Below the pieces are notes generated by a model. That model saw nothing but the letters and a program-made list of their open reading frames with translations. It made no database searches and had not been told where the DNA came from. A program made the position numbers and the translations under genes. From positions 5,159,228 through 5,223,227 of the forward strand of contig NC_017586.1 in the NCBI RefSeq assembly GCF_000240165.1: a DNA stretch of 64,000 nt. The letters run 5' to 3'. The DNA is from Streptantibioticus cattleyicolor NRRL 8057 = DSM 46488 (lineage in GTDB: Bacteria > Actinomycetota > Actinomycetes > Streptomycetales > Streptomycetaceae). Shown one piece after another: positions 18,168-26,774 of this stretch. Numbering within the stretch: position 1 is the first letter of the stretch; every line of letters begins with the position of its first letter.

Positions 18168-20029
18168 CCCGACACCTGACCGTCGCCCAGGCACTGGTGG
18201 AGTTCCTGGCCCACCAGTACACCGAACGCGACGGGGTACGCACCCGGCTGGTGGCCGCCTGCTGGGGGATCTTCGGCCACGGCAACGTGGCCGGCCTCGG
18301 CCAGGGGCTGCTGGAGGCCGGGGCGGCGGCGATGCCGTTCCTCCAGGGCCGCAACGAACAGGCCATGGTGCACGCCGCCGTCGGCTACGCCCGCCAGTGC
18401 GACCGGCTCTCCACCCACGCCGTCACCACCTCCATCGGCCCCGGCGCCACCAACCTCGTCACCGGCGCCGCCCTGGCCACCATCAACCGCCTCCCCGTCC
18501 TGCTGCTGCCCGGCGACACCTTCGCCACCCGCCCCGCCGACCCGGTGCTGCAACAACTCGAGCCCGCCCACGCCGGTGACCTCAGCGTCAACGACGCGCT
18601 GCGCCCGGTCTCCCGCTGGTTCGACCGGGTGCACCGCCCCGAGGCGCTGATCCCGGCCGCCCTGGCGGCGATGCGGGTGCTCGCCGACCCGGTGCAGACC
18701 GGCGCCGTCACCCTCGCCCTGCCGCAGGACGTCCAGGCCGAGGCGTACGACTGGCCCGAGGAGTTCCTCGCCGACCGGGTCTGGCACGTCCGCCGGCCCG
18801 CCCCCGACCCGGCCGAACTCGCCGCCGCCGCGGCCGCCGTCCGCGCCGCCCGCCGCCCGCTGATCGTGGCCGGCGGCGGCGTCCACCACAGCGTGGCCGA
18901 GGCGGCGCTGGCCGCCCTCGCCGACGCCACCGGCATCCCGGTGGCCACCACCCAGGCCGGCAAGGGCGCGCTCCGTCACGACCACCCCGCCGAGGTCGGC
19001 GGCGTCGGCCACACCGGCACCGCGGTCGCCGACGACCTCGCCCGCACCGCCGACCTGGTCATCGGCGTCGGCACCCGCTGGACCGACTTCACCACCGCCT
19101 CCGGCACCCTGTTCGCCGCCCCCCGGGTGCGCTTCGTCAACTGCGACATCGCCCCCTTCGACGCCCACAAGATGGGCGCCCTGCCACTGGTCGCCGACGC
19201 CCGCAGCGCACTCGACGCGCTGCGCGCCGCACTCGACGGCCACCGGGTCGACCCCGGCTACGAGGCCGAATACCGCGCAGGCAAGGCGAGTTGGGAACGG
19301 ACCGCCGACGCCGCCCGGTCCGTCGCCGACGAGGAGGCCGCCCCCACCCAGAGCCAGCTCGTCGCCGCCCTCGAAGCGGCCACCGGCGACGAGGACGTGG
19401 TGATCAACGCGGCCGGCTCGCTCCCCGGCGACCTGCACAAGCTCTGGCGCGCCCGCTCCCGCCGCCAGTACCACCTGGAATACGGCTACTCCTGCATGGG
19501 GTACGAGATCCCGGCCGCCATCGGCGTCAAACTCGCCGCCCCCGACCGCCAGGTGTGGGCCCTGGTCGGCGACGGCACCTACCTGATGCTCCCCGGCGAG
19601 ATCGTCACCGCCGTCCAGGAGGGCATCGCCATCAAGGTGGTGCTGGTCCAGAACCACGGCTACGCCTCCATCGGCGGCCTGTCCGAACAGGTCGGCGGCG
19701 AACGCTTCGCCACCGCCTACCGCTACCGCGCCCCGGACGGCTCCTACACCGGCGACCCGCTCCCGGTGGACCTCGCCGCCAACGCCGCCAGCCTCGGCAT
19801 GGACGTCCTGCGGGCCGGCACGGTACGGCAGCTGCGCGCCGCGCTCGCCACCGCCCGCGCCGCCGACCGCCCCACCTGCGTGTACGTCGAGACCGACCCG
19901 GCGCCGACCGCCCCGCCCGCCCAGGCGTGGTGGGACGTGCCGGTGGCTCAGACCGCCACCCGCCCGGCCGCGGTGCGGGCCCGCGCCGAGTACGAACGCC
20001 GGGCCGCCGCCCGCCGGCGCCACCTGTGA
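18164..20029 (+). CDS. iolD: 3D-(3,5/4)-trihydroxycyclohexane-1,2-dione hydrolase
   Basis: 621-residue thiamine-diphosphate enzyme. The N-terminal PYR domain has the catalytic glutamate in QGRNEQAMVHAA, a central domain follows, and the PP domain carries the ThDP/Mg motif VGDGTYLMLPGEI ... NHGYASIGGL. It opens the ring of trihydroxycyclohexanedione to 5-deoxyglucuronate. Length matches the family. Start ATG 18164 lies inside the iolB stop region. Confidence 0.94.
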   Translation: MTRHLTVAQALVEFLAHQYTERDGVRTRLVAACWGIFGHGNVAGLGQGLLEAGAAAMPFLQGRNEQAMVHAAVGYARQCDRLSTHAVTTSIGPGATNLVTGAALATINRLPVLLLPGDTFATRPADPVLQQLEPAHAGDLSVNDALRPVSRWFDRVHRPEALIPAALAAMRVLADPVQTGAVTLALPQDVQAEAYDWPEEFLADRVWHVRRPAPDPAELAAAAAAVRAARRPLIVAGGGVHHSVAEAALAALADATGIPVATTQAGKGALRHDHPAEVGGVGHTGTAVADDLARTADLVIGVGTRWTDFTTASGTLFAAPRVRFVNCDIAPFDAHKMGALPLVADARSALDALRAALDGHRVDPGYEAEYRAGKASWERTADAARSVADEEAAPTQSQLVAALEAATGDEDVVINAAGSLPGDLHKLWRARSRRQYHLEYGYSCMGYEIPAAIGVKLAAPDRQVWALVGDGTYLMLPGEIVTAVQEGIAIKVVLVQNHGYASIGGLSEQVGGERFATAYRYRAPDGSYTGDPLPVDLAANAASLGMDVLRAGTVRQLRAALATARAADRPTCVYVETDPAPTAPPAQAWWDVPVAQTATRPAAVRARAEYERRAAARRRHL

Positions 20030-20079
20030 GCCGGCCCGGAGCCGGGACGGAACCGGGGCCGCGGGCGGCCCGGGGTCCA

Positions 20080-20089
20080 TGTCCGGACA
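20080..20089. promoter_or_regulatory. Palindrome upstream of GntR gene (candidate autoregulatory operator)
   Basis: TGTCCGGACA, perfect 10-bp palindrome, 51 bases before the GTG start. It shares GGACAA with the inositol intergenic sites. Confidence 0.4.
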
Positions 20090-20127
20090 ATGGGACGTCC
20101 GCGCTTCCTGTCGTCCGCACGGCCGGA

Positions 20128-20140
20128 TACGCTCGCCCCG
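20128..20140 (+). promoter_or_regulatory. -10 element for a leaderless gntR transcript
   Basis: TACGCT at 20128-20133 ends 7 bases before the GTG start and no ribosome site is present, the layout of a leaderless Streptomyces mRNA. The -35 region (TTCCTG near 20105) is weak. Confidence 0.4.
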
Positions 20141-20895
20141 TGTCCAAGCCTGTCCCCGCGGCCCTCGGTCTCCACGTCGACCGGTCCAGCCCGGTACCGC
20201 TCTACTACCAGCTCGCCCAGCAGCTGGAGAGCGCCATAGAGCAGGGCCGGCTCTCCCCGGGCAGCCTGCTCGGCAACGAGATCGAGCTCGCCGGGCGGCT
20301 CGGGCTCTCCCGGCCCACCGTCCGCCAGGCCATCTCCTCCCTGGTCGACAAGGGGCTGCTGGTGCGCCGCCGCGGCATCGGCACCCAGGTCGTGCACAGC
20401 CAGGTCAAACGCCCGCTGGAACTGAGCAGCCTCTACGACGACCTCCAGGCCGCCGGGCAGAACCCGGCCACCCGCGTACTGCGGCACACCACCGCCCCGG
20501 CCCCCGCCGAGGCCGCCGCCGCGCTCGGGATCGCCGAGGGCGACGACGCCGTGGTGATCGAACGGCTCCGCCTCACCCACGGCGAACCCGTGGCCCACCT
20601 GTGCAACTACCTGCCGCCGGACCTGCTCGACCTGGACACCGGGCAACTGGAGGAGACCGGCCTGTACCGGCTGCTGCGGGCCGCCGGGATCACCCTGCAC
20701 AGCGCCCGCCAGGCGGTCGGCGCCCGCACCGCGGACCTGGCGGAGGGCGAACTGCTCGGCGAGGCGGCCGGCGCCGCCCTGCTCACCATGGAACGCACCA
20801 CCTACGACGACACCGGGCGCCCGGTGGAGTACGGCACCCACGTCTACCGCGCCTCCCGCTACGCCTTCGAGTTCCAGCTGCTGGTGCGGCCCTGA
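20140..20895 (+). CDS. GntR/HutC-family regulator, probable inositol repressor
   Basis: 251-residue GntR-family factor. The N-terminal winged helix is PLYYQLAQQLESAIEQG through LGLSRPTVRQAISSLVDKGLLVRR (about residues 19-80). The C-terminal UTRA effector domain has IERLRLTHGEPVA and ends in YAFEFQLLVRP. Lying just after iolD, it is the natural regulator of the divergent inositol locus, equivalent to the GntR-type IolR of S. coelicolor. Effector binding is not deducible from the sequence. Confidence 0.88.
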   Translation: MSKPVPAALGLHVDRSSPVPLYYQLAQQLESAIEQGRLSPGSLLGNEIELAGRLGLSRPTVRQAISSLVDKGLLVRRRGIGTQVVHSQVKRPLELSSLYDDLQAAGQNPATRVLRHTTAPAPAEAAAALGIAEGDDAVVIERLRLTHGEPVAHLCNYLPPDLLDLDTGQLEETGLYRLLRAAGITLHSARQAVGARTADLAEGELLGEAAGAALLTMERTTYDDTGRPVEYGTHVYRASRYAFEFQLLVRP

Positions 20896-20990
20896 ACCGG
20901 GGGCCGGGCGGGGTGTCCGGGGTGCGTCGTGCGCCCGGTGGCCCCGGTGAGGCAGAATCGACAGGGCGAGCCCCCGACCCGGAGAATCCC

Positions 20991-22145
20991 TTGAGCGTCC
21001 ACCGCGAGCGTGTCCCCCGTACGGGCGCGGCGCGAGCCACCGTTCTGCAGACCGTCCAGGCGGTCGGCCGGCGGGAGCGCCGCTCGCACCTGACCGCCCC
21101 CCGGGTACCCACCGTGGGCATCGACATCGGCGGCACCAAGGTGATGGCCGGGGTGGTCGACGCCGACGGCACCATCCTGGAGAAGGTGCGCACCGAGACC
21201 CCCGACAAGTCCAAGAGCCCCAAGGTGGTCGAGGACACCATCGTGGAGCTGGTGCTCGACCTGTCGGAACGCCACGACGTGCACGCGGTGGGCATCGGCG
21301 CGGCCGGCTGGGTGGACGCCGACCGCTCCCGGGTGCTCTTCGCCCCCCACCTGTCCTGGCGCGACGAACCGCTGCGCGACCGGCTCGCGACCCGCCTGCT
21401 GGTCCCGGTCATGGTGGACAACGACGCCAACACCGCCGCCTGGGCCGAATGGCGCTTCGGGGCCGGCCGCGGCGAGGACGACCTGGTGATGATCACCCTG
21501 GGCACCGGGATCGGCGGCGCCATCCTGGAGGACGGCCGGGTCAAGCGCGGCCGGTACGGGGTGGCCGGTGAGTTCGGTCACATGCAGGTGGTCCCCGGCG
21601 GCCACCGCTGCCCGTGCGGCAACCGCGGCTGCTGGGAGCAGTACAGCTCGGGCAACGCGCTGGTGCGCGAGGCCCGTGAGCTGGCCGCCGCCGAGTCCCC
21701 GGTGGCCTACGGGATCATCGACCGGGTGGGCGGCCAGATCGGCGAGATCACCGGGCCGCTCATCACCGAGCTGGCCCGCTCCGGCGACGCCATGTGCGTC
21801 GAGCTGTTCCAGGACATCGGCCAGTGGCTCGGGGTCGGGCTGGCCAACCTCGCCGCCGCCCTCGACCCGTCCTGCTTCGTCATCGGCGGTGGCGTCAGCG
21901 CCGCCGACGACCTGCTGATCGGCCCGGCCCGGGACGCCTTCCGGCGCCATCTGACCGGCCGCGGCTACCGCCCGGAGGCCCGGATCGCCAAGGCGCAGCT
22001 CGGCCCGGAGGCGGGCATGGTGGGCGCCGCCGACCTGGCCCGGCTGGTGGCCCGCCGGTTCCGCCGCACCAACCGGCGCCGGGTCGAGCGCTACCAGCGG
22101 GCCGGCCAGGCCCGCCCCGCCGCCACCGGGACGGTGGACCGGTGA
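20991..22145 (+). CDS. ROK-family glucokinase
   Basis: 384 residues. A basic leader of ~45 residues precedes the ROK kinase core: GIDIGGTK phosphate-1 motif, DNDANTAAWAEW with the catalytic Asp, GTGIGGAI, and the ROK zinc cluster GHRCPCGNRGCWEQY. TTG 20991 with GGAGAA 4-5 bases upstream is the only well-placed start. It phosphorylates glucose or a related hexose with ATP. The C-terminus is Arg-rich. Overlaps the next gene by four bases (GTGA). Streptomyces has a main ROK glucokinase GlkA in another context; this looks like the second, SCO6260-like copy. Confidence 0.88.
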   Translation: MSVHRERVPRTGAARATVLQTVQAVGRRERRSHLTAPRVPTVGIDIGGTKVMAGVVDADGTILEKVRTETPDKSKSPKVVEDTIVELVLDLSERHDVHAVGIGAAGWVDADRSRVLFAPHLSWRDEPLRDRLATRLLVPVMVDNDANTAAWAEWRFGAGRGEDDLVMITLGTGIGGAILEDGRVKRGRYGVAGEFGHMQVVPGGHRCPCGNRGCWEQYSSGNALVREARELAAAESPVAYGIIDRVGGQIGEITGPLITELARSGDAMCVELFQDIGQWLGVGLANLAAALDPSCFVIGGGVSAADDLLIGPARDAFRRHLTGRGYRPEARIAKAQLGPEAGMVGAADLARLVARRFRRTNRRRVERYQRAGQARPAATGTVDR

Positions 22146-22684
22146 CCGCCGCCCGCCCCGCCGCCGTACCCACCCGCCGCGCCCGGATCGGCCGGCTGGT
22201 GGTCGGCGCCCTGCTGATCGCCATCCCGGCCGGGTACGGGGTGGTCGCCGGCCTGCAGAGCCGCGACACCGACGGCGAGAAGACCCTCAAGGCGGAGATG
22301 GCCGGACTGGTGGCCGACTGGCCGGCCCGCACCCAGCGCAGCATCTACCAGGTGCCGATCCCCTACAACGCCACCAAGGTCGCCTACTTCGAGTCCAACG
22401 CCTGGCGCGGCAGCTCGCTCTTCGTCCAGTTCACCACCACCGGCGGCGGCCTGGACACCTTCCTGGCCCAACTCGGCACCAGCCGCGCCGGGTTGACCGA
22501 ATCCGGCCAGGCCATCCCCGCCGACCAGGCCCGCCGCGTCGGCTGGACGTTCTCCCCCGGCCACCACTGGGCCGGCGCCACCCTCCCCCGGTCCGGCCAG
22601 GCCCCCGCCCACCGCGTCATGGTCAACCTGGACGACCCCGACAAGCCGGCGGTGTACGTGATCTCCTCGGTCGCCTTCCACTGA
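22142..22684 (+). CDS. Membrane-anchored protein of unknown function, coupled to glucokinase
   Basis: 180 residues. Short basic N-terminus, one hydrophobic segment (LVVGALLIAIPAGYGVVAGL, about residues 19-38), then an extracytoplasmic domain with no family I recognise. GTG 22142 overlaps the kinase stop, so the two are cotranslated. Topology predicts an N-in, C-out anchored protein. A strong hairpin follows. Confidence 0.75.
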   Translation: MTAARPAAVPTRRARIGRLVVGALLIAIPAGYGVVAGLQSRDTDGEKTLKAEMAGLVADWPARTQRSIYQVPIPYNATKVAYFESNAWRGSSLFVQFTTTGGGLDTFLAQLGTSRAGLTESGQAIPADQARRVGWTFSPGHHWAGATLPRSGQAPAHRVMVNLDDPDKPAVYVISSVAFH

Positions 22685-22692
22685 CCGGGAAG

Positions 22693-22737
22693 ACGCCCCG
22701 GCCCCGCCGCCGGGGCACGGCGGCGGGGCCGGGGCGT
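22693..22737. terminator. Bidirectional hairpin terminator
   Basis: Perfect 19-bp stem (22693-22711 with 22719-22737) around a 7-base loop, between the convergent genes ending at 22684 and 22748. It can serve both strands. Confidence 0.85.
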
Positions 22738-22747
22738 GAAGCCCGGG

Positions 22748-23107
22748 TCAGTGTCGGACGGGGACGCTGAGAAGGCTGTCGACCAGGTTCCAGGCGGCGC
22801 CCACCAGGCCGTAGGGGACCTTGGTGTTCTGCGGTGCGGCGGCCGGGTCGCTCGCGCGCTGGTTGGCGGGCGCGGGGTCCTTCCCGTAGTGGCAGCCGGG
22901 GTCGCACAGGACGCACGGGTAGCCGCACTTGTGGTAGCCGGGGCCCGGGTCGCCGAGGGCGTGGCGGGTGGGTGAGTCGGGGGAGGGTGCCCGTGCGCCG
23001 CTGTGCGCGGTGGGGGCCGGTGCTGGTGCTGCCGTGGCCGCCGGGGTGCCCGCTGTGACGGCCGCAGCGGTCGCGGCGACGGCTATGAGGATCTTCTTGC
23101 CTTGCAT
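22748..23107 (-). CDS. Small secreted cysteine-rich protein
   Basis: 119 residues. Start ATG 23107 has GAAAGG ~8 bases upstream. The N-terminus (MQGKKILIAVAATAAAV then AAPA) is a Sec signal peptide. The mature region is Pro/Ala-rich, then holds a compact four-cysteine cluster of spacing C-x3-C-x2-C-x3-C within HKCGYPCVLCDPGCHYGKD, followed by a conserved-looking VGAAWNLVDSLLSVP tail. I recognise no family. The cluster could form two disulfides or bind a metal. It stands alone with its own 214-bp upstream region. Confidence 0.65.
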   Translation of the reverse strand: MQGKKILIAVAATAAAVTAGTPAATAAPAPAPTAHSGARAPSPDSPTRHALGDPGPGYHKCGYPCVLCDPGCHYGKDPAPANQRASDPAAAPQNTKVPYGLVGAAWNLVDSLLSVPVRH

Positions 23108-23321
23108 GGCGTGCCTTTCCGCCGGCGCCCGTCCGCGCCGTGGAAGACGTGGGCGGGGCGACACATGCCGTGGACACTACGCACCTACAGGAAAGCGGCT
23201 CCCGGTGGATCGGCAACTCGTCACCGCGTCGCCCCGGCCGTCCGCACGCCTGATCCCGGGCCCGGCCACCGCGGCCGGCGGTAGGCCAACGGGGTGACGG
23301 CGACCGCCCCGTCCGTGCGGC

Positions 23322-24383
23322 TCAGACGTGGTGCGCGGGGCGGGCGCCGGTGGGAGGCGCGAGGCGGGTGGTGTCGAGGGCGGCGCGCAGGGCACGGGCG
23401 AGGTCGGTGGCGTTGCCCGTGGCCCAGAAGTGCAGGAAGAAGACGTGGGGCCGTTCGTCGAGCATGTGGTTGTGGAGTTCGACGAGCCGGATGCCGTGGG
23501 CGCGCAGCGCGTGGGCGGCGGGCTGGACCTCGTCGGCGGTGAGGATGAGGTCGCCGTTGACGGCCGCCTGGTCCTTGCCCAGGGACTGGAACATCAGCGC
23601 GGTGTTGCAGCCGGTCGAACCGGGGAGGACGTGGCCGTGCATGACGACCGGTCGGCGGCGGTCGACGAAGACCACGTAGACGCTGCCCGCGACGGTGCCC
23701 TTGCGGCCGAGTTCCCGGTCGATGGCGGCGGTGTCCAACTCCAGGGGACGGGCCGGGTCCTGGCGGTGCGGGACCGCGGCGGGGGTCGCGGTGACGGCGA
23801 GGACCTGCTTGAGCCCCCGGGCCAGGGCGACCGGATCGCCCATCGCGTGGAAGTGGACCCACCAGGTGGGCGGGTTCTCCTCGGCGAGGTGCTTGTGCAG
23901 GGCGGTCATCTCGATCCCGGCCGCGTGCAGGGCGTCGACGGTCCTGTCGACCTCGTCGGCGGTGAGCACGAGGTCGCCCATGAGCATGGTGCCGTCGCAG
24001 TACCGCACGAACGCGGCGCTGCCGGCCAGCGCCAGCGGAGCGACGACGGTGACCCCGTGCGTGGTGACGTTCAGATCGCCCCGGGGGAGCAGGACACCGA
24101 AGGTCACCTTGTCGCGCAGTACCCCGTGGCGGCCCAGGGCCTGTGCGACGGGCGCCCAGTCCGCTTCGGTGGTCTCCTCCGGCCGTTGGACCCGGGAGCA
24201 CGTCCGGCGGCGGCCCGCCACCGCGTGCCGCCCCGTCAGGCGTACGCGCGCGTGCGCGGAACGGTGCCGGTGCGACGACGACGCCGTGGCCGGGGCCGTG
24301 GTCATGGCGGCGGCGCAGACCGTGGCCGCGAGGACCACCCGCAGGCAGCGGCCCTTGGCCGCCCCGAAGGAGAAAGCGGGCAT
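23322..24383 (-). CDS. Secreted DUF1259 protein (two-repeat)
   Basis: 353 residues, exported: hydrophobic signal segment LRVVLAATVCAAAM ending in an AxA-like site. The body has two DUF1259/LpqO-like repeats, each containing GDL-V/I-LTADEV, ALR/HAxGI, a HNH/HKH motif (ALHKHLAEENP, ELHNHMLDERP) and HFxAxGD/N-x-x-x-LA. The histidine pairs suggest metal binding, which is inference. ATG 24383 has GAGGA just upstream; ATG 24398 is an alternative. Genes of this family are common in soil actinobacteria and lack a settled function. Confidence 0.82.
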   Translation of the reverse strand: MPAFSFGAAKGRCLRVVLAATVCAAAMTTAPATASSSHRHRSAHARVRLTGRHAVAGRRRTCSRVQRPEETTEADWAPVAQALGRHGVLRDKVTFGVLLPRGDLNVTTHGVTVVAPLALAGSAAFVRYCDGTMLMGDLVLTADEVDRTVDALHAAGIEMTALHKHLAEENPPTWWVHFHAMGDPVALARGLKQVLAVTATPAAVPHRQDPARPLELDTAAIDRELGRKGTVAGSVYVVFVDRRRPVVMHGHVLPGSTGCNTALMFQSLGKDQAAVNGDLILTADEVQPAAHALRAHGIRLVELHNHMLDERPHVFFLHFWATGNATDLARALRAALDTTRLAPPTGARPAHHV

Positions 24384-24616
24384 GTCGATCCTCGGCATGT
24401 CGGGCCGAGGGCCGCCGCGGCGAGCGGCGGACCGGGCCACAGCGGTCGGTGGGAGCAATCCGGCCGCCGGACCACGCACCCGCGGTCCGGCAGACACGCC
24501 CTGCTCCGAGTGAACCCTTCCCGCACACCCGGGACCGGCATCACCTGGACACCCCACCGCCACCGCCCTGGCCTACCCCCGCGACGGCACCACCGACGCC
24601 ACCTGCCGGGACACAG

Positions 24617-24693
24617 CCTGCAGTACCGCCTCGACGGGCCGGAAGACGCCCCCGTCCTGGTCCTGGGTCCCTCACTGGGTACCACGTGGCACA
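24617..24693 (+). repeat. 77-bp direct repeat, left copy (candidate attL)
   Basis: Identical over 77 bases to 39188-39264. It reads as the opening codons of pcaL (LQYRLDGPEDAP...TTWH), but here the frame ends in a stop two codons after the repeat. Flanking bases on both sides differ from the right copy. Confidence 0.9.
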
Positions 24694-25004
24694 GGTTGTA
24701 GAGACCGTCTTCGGGCGTCCACGTCAGTCCAGGGCGGGCGCGTAACAGCAGGTCAGGCAACGGCGGTCCGGGGGAGTCGACGTAGTGGGTGACAGACGTG
24801 TGAGAGCGCCGGTGAGAGCTGCGTTCGACGGCAAGCTCCTACAGGCGCGGCCGGCGGGGGCTTCCGGGCGGGTGTGCTGCAGCTCCGGCGTCGGCACCGC
24901 TGCCCCCGGGTTCTCCTCCCTGCGCCCTCGCGTCGAGTGCTCGGCAAATCCGGCCGGGGCCCTTGGCGACCAACAGTCATAGCCTTCGCCCCTGCAAAGT
25001 CGAA
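24694..25004. other. No gene recognised inside left island boundary
   Basis: Open frames here on both strands show only high-GC shadow composition. Nothing resembles excisionase, transfer or replication genes. Confidence 0.5.
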
Positions 25005-25242
25005 GGGTGCGCTCGGGCGAGGCGGAGCTGAGCCGGATCACCGGCGCCAAGACTCCCTCCGGGATATCCCGCTCGACGGCGAGCCCGCCGTCCCCCGACC
25101 CAAGAACACCAACGCTTCCCTCCACGGCCTCGGCACCGGCAAGGGCACCTCCCGCGGCGCCGGCGGCAAGTCCCGAAAGGCGGGCGAGGCCCGCAAGCTC
25201 GCCGAGGCCCGCTGGGCCGCCCTCGTGCATCGAAACGGCTGA
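25005..25242 (+). pseudogene. C-terminal remnant of a DEAD-box RNA helicase
   Basis: The reading frame starts with VRSGEAELSRITGAKTPSGI, nearly the EEALHRITGAQAPSGIP stretch at the tail of the intact helicase at 27102. A frameshift near 25060 then moves it into a frame giving PLDGEPAVPRPKNTNA and a basic tail ending AEARWAALVHRNG. All helicase motifs are missing. It is therefore an older or different helicase copy reduced to its last ~80 codons. Confidence 0.6.
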
Positions 25243-25450
25243 GAACCGTTGCCCTGGCAGCCTGGCCACGGGATCGACAACCCTCGGCCCGACCCGAAGC
25301 CGTCCTGTGTACCTCCCCTACGAAGTCAACGCCTTTGGCCGCGATAGGGATGCCCGCCGAAACGGAGCAGGACGATGTTGCCGGCGCCTCGCACTGCGCC
25401 CGGTATGACAAGCTGTGCTTGCCACCCCCCCCCGAACCCAGGAGGTCACC

Positions 25451-25693
25451 ATGACCGCAGAGCCCGTATCTACGGAAGGTTCGGAGCCGGCTGCCCCCGA
25501 GACGTCCCCTCTGGAGCCGGACAGCGACGGCAACTACGACCTCAAGCGCAAGTTCCGCGAAGCCCTGGCGCGCAAGCGCGGTGTGCAGGCGGATGCCGCT
25601 GATACGGCCGCCAAGTCCGATGCATCAAAGGTGCGTTCGGCGCACGGCCCGGCTGCGAGCCAGCGGTCGTTCAGGCGCAAGAGCGGCGGCTGA
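25451..25693 (+). CDS. DUF5302 protein
   Basis: 80 residues, start ATG 25451 with AGGAGGT directly upstream. Acidic, disordered N-terminus, then the family signature YDLKRKFREALARKRG and C-terminal AHGPAASQRSFRRKSGG. DUF5302 proteins are small basic-tailed actinobacterial proteins of unknown function. It is intact in an otherwise eroded stretch. A run of nine C's at 25425-25434 sits just before the ribosome site. Confidence 0.85.
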   Translation: MTAEPVSTEGSEPAAPETSPLEPDSDGNYDLKRKFREALARKRGVQADAADTAAKSDASKVRSAHGPAASQRSFRRKSGG

Positions 25694-25869
25694 GTCGATG
25701 AGTCCCGCGATCTAACCGCTTCACCGGCACTCGCGCTATCCACTCGCGCGTCCCGTGCAGTGGCCCGCGACGTGCGCATGCCCGTGCGCGCGTTGCGGGC
25801 GGGGCATAGCCGGGGGACTCGTCTGAGGGTTGCGTGCCCCTGTACCGCTGTGAAAAATGACTGCGGCTG

Positions 25870-26125
25870 TCGTCAGTTCCTCGCCGTCCGGGCCTGAGGC
25901 TCGTACGGCGCGCCACAGCACCGTCTCTTCCACGAAGGCATGGCTGAAGACCAGCTGCGCCGCCTGCTTCAGAACGCGTTCCCGCTGGTGAAGGTCGTCG
26001 AGGGTCAGGTACTGATCCGTCAGCCGCCGTTTCCTCGTGCTCACGGCGTCTTGCCGCACCAGGATGCTGCTGTTTCCACCGAGCTGATCGACGGTCTGGT
26101 CCTTGATGGTCTTCGATATGGCCGC
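25870..26125 (-). pseudogene. Hemerythrin-domain gene remnant
   Basis: Minus-strand frame ISKTIKDQTVDQLGG ... RERVLKQAAQLVFSHAFVEETVLWRAVR ... GPDGEELT. HAFxEETVLWxxVR and PDGEELT are hallmarks of actinobacterial hemerythrin HHE proteins (di-iron, oxygen or metal sensing). No in-frame start lies in front, and the frame loses similarity right after EELT, where the second HHE half should begin. A frameshifted or truncated copy. Confidence 0.5.
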
Positions 26126-26375
26126 TCCCGTGCGTGCGCCGGAGACGGGCCGTGACGCTTGCCGGAGTCACCCTGATCTCCACGCCCGCCCGCACCATCC
26201 CTTGGGGGAGCAGCCCTTACGCGGGGCGCGCCCCCAAAACTTCCCGAAACGTTGCGCTTCGGCTGGGTCAAAATCTGTACCCGCGAGCTGAGGTTTCAAC
26301 GGGACAGGCAGACAGATTCTCTACCGCATTAAGTGTGGTGGGACTCTTCACCGTCCACAGGCCGCTTCGGCGTGC

Positions 26376-26551
26376 TACTGTCGATCTCAGTTGCAGTTGT
26401 GGTTCCCAAAACTTCAAGTGCTCTCCGGGCGGCGCCTGTGCCACTGGAAGCACTTTTGTTATCCGGTCTTTTTCCCGGCGGGGTGATCATCGCGGCGACA
26501 CGGGGTCCGTGCAGTGCGGATCCCGATGCACTGCCCCAAAGGAGAAATGAT
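26376..26551 (+). promoter_or_regulatory. cspA-type promoter and long 5' leader
   Basis: TACTGT at 26376-26381 is a candidate -10, which would give a leader of ~160 bases before the cold-shock gene. The leader contains an imperfectly closed hairpin with 7-bp arms AAGTGCT (26416-26422) and AGCACTT (26449-26455) followed by TT. Long structured leaders are a known feature of bacterial cold-shock mRNAs. The promoter call is tentative. Bases 26126-26375 hold no recognisable gene and are less GC-rich than their surroundings. Confidence 0.35.
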
Positions 26552-26755
26552 ATGGCTGCTGGTACCGTGAAGTGGTTCAACGCGGAAAAGGGCTTCGGCT
26601 TCATCGAGCAGGATGGTGGTGGCGCTGATGTGTTCGCCCACTACTCCAACATTGCTGCCCAGGGCTTCCGCGAACTGCTGGAGGGTCAGAAGGTGACCTT
26701 CGACATCGCGCAGGGCCAGAAGGGCCCGACGGCCGAGAACATCGTTCTCGCCTGA
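26552..26755 (+). CDS. Cold-shock protein (CspA family)
   Basis: 67-residue single cold-shock domain. RNP1-type motif KGFGFIEQD and RNP2-type VFAHYSNI are intact, with the opening [15 protein letters not shown]. It binds single-stranded RNA/DNA and melts secondary structure. AAAGGAGAA precedes ATG 26552 at ideal spacing. It is followed by a strong terminator, so it is probably monocistronic and highly expressed. First intact gene of the island's RNA-related group. Confidence 0.95.
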   Translation: MAAGTVKWFNAEKGFGFIEQDGGGADVFAHYSNIAAQGFRELLEGQKVTFDIAQGQKGPTAENIVLA

Positions 26756-26774
26756 CACTGACTGTCGCGTAGTT

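Noticed and set aside
18005-20080. Minus-strand open frame of 691 codons opposite iolD
   Set aside because: Composition is the mirror of iolD codon bias and iolD is unmistakable on the plus strand.
24302-24760. Minus-strand open frame across the left 77-bp repeat
   Set aside because: The same peptide appears opposite pcaL at the right repeat, so it is simply the antisense of the pcaL start.
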